Source of the DNA: Holosporales bacterium
GTDB lineage: Bacteria; Pseudomonadota; Alphaproteobacteria; BNTO01
Assembly: GCA_031273545.1 (NCBI GenBank)
Contig: JAISRQ010000094.1
Span: forward strand, 1 to 8,642
Length of the DNA stretch: 8,642 nucleotides
Direction of reading: 5' to 3'
Of the stretch, positions 5,651 through 8,642 are shown piece after piece. How positions within the stretch are numbered: position 1 is the first letter of the stretch; each line of letters begins with the position of its first letter. The notes beneath the pieces are model-generated. The model ran no database searches. It was not told where the DNA came from and saw nothing but the letters and a program-made list of their open reading frames with translations. Both the position numbers and the translations under genes were made by a program.

Positions 5651-6670
5651 TTAGTGATCTTTCACCCAATTTGGTCCAAACAGCGATCCAAGAAATGTCT
5701 CGGCTGCGATACTCTCCGCCAAGGGCATGAGCGTACTTGGTAAATCGGGCATTTTTACCACATGCAAACGTTCTCTTACTAGTATATCAGAGGCGGTATA
5801 AAGCATCACTTTTCCGCCATGATCCAAAATGTAATCAAACAGCTTCATTTCTTTCGTATTCTCTTCGAACACCGGAAAAAACATCTGTGCCAGATATCGT
5901 TCACCCATTTTGCTGCTGTGATACTGCCCATGTGCATAGTCGGCGCATTCCCACACAGAGGCACAATTACGTAAGCCTTCTCTATATGCCAAAGACAATT
6001 GTCTCGCAGTAGCCAACGATGTATCGTTTGCCAGCAAATCAAAAAGCTCTATTCCTTGTGCAAAGTCAACCATCAATCGGGAAGGCGTCTCCCAATTCGC
6101 GATCCACTCAGAGCACCATCCAACCGTCGCAATTACTTGTTTCCAGAATTCATCATTCAATTCAGCGACAAGTTTTCTGGCAAGGATATTTAAAATAAGC
6201 ATGGTGATCTCAAAAGTTTTGCTAGTTATGGAAACCTCCTTGCCAGCATTGATAGGCAATTTGAAATCCACCATTTCCTCAAGCTTGCAGATATCACTGT
6301 TGTAAATTCCCACAACCGTTGTTAGTTTTTTCGCCTTTTCGACAAGCTCCACAACTTCCATCGAATTCCCGGATTGGGATATGGCAATGACCAGCGTCTT
6401 TTCAGTGATGTGTTGGAACTGATATCTGGAAAGCTCATGCGCGCTAAAGGAAAGAGCTGGAACACCATGCTGGGTAAGATAGCTGCGAACGCAATCCGAC
6501 GAATACTGTGAGCTCCCCATACCGGTAAGTATAACCTTGTCCATTTTGTTCTTCATAAACGTGTCGCCGATAGCATCTATCAAGCACATCCCTTCTCCGT
6601 GCTGGTAAAAGGTCTGAAGCTTTTTTAGTAAATTTGCCTGTGTTAACACTTCCTGCAGAAAACCGTTCAT
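5651..6670 (-). CDS. SIS-domain sugar isomerase/deglycase-like protein (proximal copy)
   Basis: This 339-residue protein is probably cytoplasmic and binds a phosphosugar. The first SIS domain (about 45-165) shows TGMGSSQYSSD (49-59), the phosphate-binding AISQSGNSMEV (96-106) and SITSKTFE (147-154). A second, more divergent SIS domain follows (about 195-330), with LAYREGLRNCASVWECADYAHGQY (227-250). REGLR and AHGQY resemble the Glu and His segments of GlmS-like isomerases, so Glu231, Glu241 and His247 are the candidate catalytic residues. It is a distant relative of the SIS protein encoded at 3023-4159, not a recent duplicate, so the two probably do different steps. A strong ribosome binding site (AAGGAG, eight bases from the ATG at 6670-6668) starts it 43 bases after the AGE gene, and 32 bases separate its TAA stop from the next gene. 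Substrate unknown; an amino-sugar or Amadori-type phosphate is plausible. Confidence 0.85.
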   Translation of the reverse strand: MNGFLQEVLTQANLLKKLQTFYQHGEGMCLIDAIGDTFMKNKMDKVILTGMGSSQYSSDCVRSYLTQHGVPALSFSAHELSRYQFQHITEKTLVIAISQSGNSMEVVELVEKAKKLTTVVGIYNSDICKLEEMVDFKLPINAGKEVSITSKTFEITMLILNILARKLVAELNDEFWKQVIATVGWCSEWIANWETPSRLMVDFAQGIELFDLLANDTSLATARQLSLAYREGLRNCASVWECADYAHGQYHSSKMGERYLAQMFFPVFEENTKEMKLFDYILDHGGKVMLYTASDILVRERLHVVKMPDLPSTLMPLAESIAAETFLGSLFGPNWVKDH

Positions 6671-6713
6671 TACTTCGTCTCCTTCACAAATATATTCTAG
6701 ATATTGAACTGGT

Positions 6714-7910
6714 TCAGAGTTTCCTCAGCTCAGATAAAACCTCGCAGTACATGCGTGGCACATGAAAAGGACCTTTGAATAAATTTCCCTTGCATACAGG
6801 TTCCGTGTAGTTTCCATCCCGGCGCAAATAACCGTACCATTCGCCGAATTCATCATCACGAAAATGTTTATTGACATATTCATTCAGTTTTACAAAATCA
6901 TTCCAGTATTTTTCCTTGCCAGTTACCCGATATAGCTTAATCGCGGCGATGATAGCCTCGGCATGCACCCACCATAGTTTCATATCGTGTTCATACGCCT
7001 GTGGAGGATATGCACCTACATCTATAAAATACAGCAGACCGCCGAATTTTTCATCCCATCCATATCGAAAAGCGCCATCATAAATATTTTCAACCGCTTC
7101 TACAAGCGATGTATCCTGCAACTCCTCGGCTTCTCGAAGCAAATACCAGGCGCATTCCAGACAATGCCCGGGGTTAACTATACGGCCGCTGGAAAGATTG
7201 CTTATGTATTCACCGTTCGGGCCGACGCTCTCAAGAAGAGTACCTAAATCATCGTTATATTGATAGTGCAAAATCGAGTCAATCAAACAGCGTTCTATAT
7301 CCTTGTATTCAGCTTGGTTATCAGGGTCATTGACTCGTAGTGTTCTTGTGACCAGTAGCAGTACCAAATCATTACCAAGCCCTCGCATGGTGGGCGCGGA
7401 AAGAAGGAATTTGGGGGTTATTTTGAATGGATCTTTTGCAGGATTCTTCCATATTTCATATACCAAATTATAATATTTTCTTGCTTCATCCAGGTATTTC
7501 TTCTCTCTACTAAGGCCATAATATTCGGCGTTTGCCATGATATAAAAATACTCACTAAAGACATATCTTCTTTTCCGAATTGGGGTTCCGTTGGCACTGA
7601 CCAAGAAATACATCCGTCCATCGCCTGGATCAATACAATACTTCTTTGTGAACTCAATAGCACTCTCGGCCATTTCCCTGAATTGGCTATCCATACCGAA
7701 TACATTACAAACATGGGAAAACAGCCAGCCGCCGCGTCCCTGCATCCAAACGCTTTTTTCAGCGGAAAAAACATTGCCTTTCCGATCCAGACAAGTATTG
7801 ATCCCGCCGTTTTCACGATCAAACCCATACTTGACCCAAAACGGAAGCACAGCATCAAACAAGTCACTTTTGTACTGTCTTATGAGCTGCTCCACTGCGA
7901 TTCGATCCAT
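6714..7910 (-). CDS. N-acylglucosamine 2-epimerase (AGE) family enzyme
   Basis: At 398 residues this is a typical (alpha/alpha)6-barrel AGE-superfamily protein. The superfamily includes GlcNAc 2-epimerase, mannose/sulfoquinovose isomerases and cellobiose 2-epimerases, all acting on unphosphorylated reducing sugars at C1/C2. Conserved pieces are visible in order: WMQGRGGWLFS (55-65, substrate Arg59), FSEYFY (118-123), NPGHCLECAW (246-255, His249), KLWWVHAEA (311-319, His316), EWYGYLRRDG (357-366) and GPFHVPR (380-386, His383). The His249 and His383 equivalents are the general acid/base pair in characterised members, and all key residues are present. No signal peptide, so it is cytoplasmic. It is the first enzyme after the binding protein, with its own AGAGGA ribosome binding site eight bases before the ATG. 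Specificity cannot be read: GlcNAc to ManNAc conversion would suit a downstream ROK kinase, but other sugars are equally possible. Confidence 0.9.
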   Translation of the reverse strand: MDRIAVEQLIRQYKSDLFDAVLPFWVKYGFDRENGGINTCLDRKGNVFSAEKSVWMQGRGGWLFSHVCNVFGMDSQFREMAESAIEFTKKYCIDPGDGRMYFLVSANGTPIRKRRYVFSEYFYIMANAEYYGLSREKKYLDEARKYYNLVYEIWKNPAKDPFKITPKFLLSAPTMRGLGNDLVLLLVTRTLRVNDPDNQAEYKDIERCLIDSILHYQYNDDLGTLLESVGPNGEYISNLSSGRIVNPGHCLECAWYLLREAEELQDTSLVEAVENIYDGAFRYGWDEKFGGLLYFIDVGAYPPQAYEHDMKLWWVHAEAIIAAIKLYRVTGKEKYWNDFVKLNEYVNKHFRDDEFGEWYGYLRRDGNYTEPVCKGNLFKGPFHVPRMYCEVLSELRKL

Positions 7911-8051
7911 TTCGCCATCCTCTTGTCTTTGTAAATTGAAGCGCGTTTGCGCGGGCAGCTGAGACCACGCTTCGCGGGATCTCAGGTTTATAATTTGCCA
8001 CCCTACGCAAACATCGGATGCGCTATTTGAACATTTTTTTTATTGGGTAGT
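7911..8051 (-). promoter_or_regulatory. Intergenic region with two GC-rich hairpins
   Basis: The 141-base gap between the binding protein and the epimerase contains two inverted repeats. One is CTGAGA...TCTCAG, with further C/G pairing inside and a three-base loop (7959-7985, two single-base bulges). The other is CGCG-TTTG-CGCG (7942-7953). Neither is followed by a T run on either strand, so they are not simple intrinsic terminators. Stabilisation of the upstream transport mRNA or partial attenuation is more likely. A convincing -35/-10 pair is not seen. Confidence 0.5.
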
Positions 8052-8642
8052 TCACTCAAACAACTCCGGATTTGACGCTTTAATGGCTGCGATATTCTCC
8101 TTTGTTACCAGGATACCCGGGACGGAAACCTGGCTGGTGGAAATTTCTCCGCCATTTAGCTTGTTAAAAATCTCGTTGACGCATACGCCTGCGGTATTAT
8201 CCCAGCTCTGTATGACAGTGGCATAGTATGCACTGTTTTTATCTGCAATCTCGTTGAGCGCTTCGGGTTCGCCGTCAACGCCAACGATAGGTATCTGGGC
8301 TTCCAAGCCGGCTTCGCGCACTGCCTGTAAAGCCGCAAGGCCTACGCCATCAAAAGTCGCGAATATCCCGTTGATTTTGGTGCCATCTGAAAGTATAAGG
8401 GCTTCCATCTTGGATTTGATGTCTGCATAGTAATCAGGCCACGCATAAACCAGGTTATATCCAATTGAAATACCAGGGTTTTGAGCGATAATATCCGCCG
8501 CTCCGCCCTTGCGTTTACGATCCATGGAACCTATGTCATTATAGATTTGCAAAAGCCTACCGTTTCCTCCAACCTTGGAAACCAGAGCGCCAACCACCTG
8601 TTCGCCGATCGAATAGTTATCAGAGGATGTGTAAATATCAAC
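8052..8642 (-). CDS. Sugar ABC-transporter substrate-binding protein (3' part)
   Basis: The frame is open to the right edge, continuing upstream of the GTG near 8597 with VDIYTSSDNYSIGEQ, so the gene is cut by the window and its start is outside. The visible 196 or so residues are the C-terminal part of a periplasmic-binding-protein fold of the ribose/galactose type (Peripla_BP_4), exported and, in Gram-positives, lipid-anchored. Family features are GIFATFDGVGLAALQAVREAGL, the ligand-binding Asp in PIVGVDGEPEAL, and YYATVIQSWDNTAGVCVNEIFNKLNGGE. The protein ends TKENIAAIKASNPELFE with a TGA stop. It delivers an extracellular sugar to an ABC importer whose ATPase and permease genes are not in the window, probably further right. 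Its position at the head of the visible operon suggests the imported sugar is the substrate of the downstream enzymes. The ligand cannot be inferred. Confidence 0.88.
   Translation of the reverse strand, partial: VDIYTSSDNYSIGEQVVGALVSKVGGNGRLLQIYNDIGSMDRKRKGGAADIIAQNPGISIGYNLVYAWPDYYADIKSKMEALILSDGTKINGIFATFDGVGLAALQAVREAGLEAQIPIVGVDGEPEALNEIADKNSAYYATVIQSWDNTAGVCVNEIFNKLNGGEISTSQVSVPGILVTKENIAAIKASNPELFE

Overview
The window looks like a bacterial chromosome of moderate GC content, with a compact, single-direction catabolic operon that has been bordered at its distal end by a decayed IS21-family insertion sequence. Strong purine-rich ribosome binding sites, an alternative TTG start and a ROK kinase with a zinc-binding cysteine cluster fit Firmicutes (Clostridia-like) or Spirochaetota. 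I cannot decide between these from sequence alone. LAYOUT, in the direction of transcription (minus strand, right to left): the 3' part of a sugar ABC-transporter substrate-binding protein (8642-8052, running off the right edge); a 141-base gap with two GC-rich hairpins; an N-acylglucosamine 2-epimerase (AGE) family enzyme (7910-6714); a SIS-domain sugar isomerase/deglycase-like protein (6670-5651); two tandem paralogous amidohydrolase-2-type TIM-barrel proteins (5618-4878 and 4888-4178, overlapping by 11 bases); a second, divergent SIS-domain protein (4159-3023); and a ROK-family sugar kinase (2918-1992). 31 bases lie between the kinase stop codon (last base 1992) and the right end of an IS21-family element (409-1960) with 40-bp imperfect terminal inverted repeats. 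Its istA and istB remnants overlap by 11 bases as in intact family members, but both carry large internal deletions. Left of the element (1-408) there is no intact gene: an AT-rich stretch and a frameshifted fragment of a protein built of 'VAYGN-FVAVG-SGK-ATS-DG-TW' beta-propeller-like repeats. HOW IT FITS TOGETHER: the binding protein would feed an ABC importer encoded to the right of the window. The imported sugar or sugar conjugate would be phosphorylated by the ROK kinase, isomerised, deaminated or deglycated by one or both SIS proteins, and epimerised or isomerised by the AGE enzyme. The amidohydrolase-like pair would hydrolyse an amide, lactone or similar group, or act on a conjugated acid. 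This combination does not match the textbook sialic acid (no NanA lyase), N-acetylglucosamine (no NagA/NagB) or fructoselysine (FrlB/FrlD only) pathways, so the substrate is unknown. The most interesting observation is the amidohydrolase pair: one copy keeps most of the expected metal ligands, while its immediate paralogue has lost every one I can align, suggesting a pseudoenzyme partner or a repurposed barrel.
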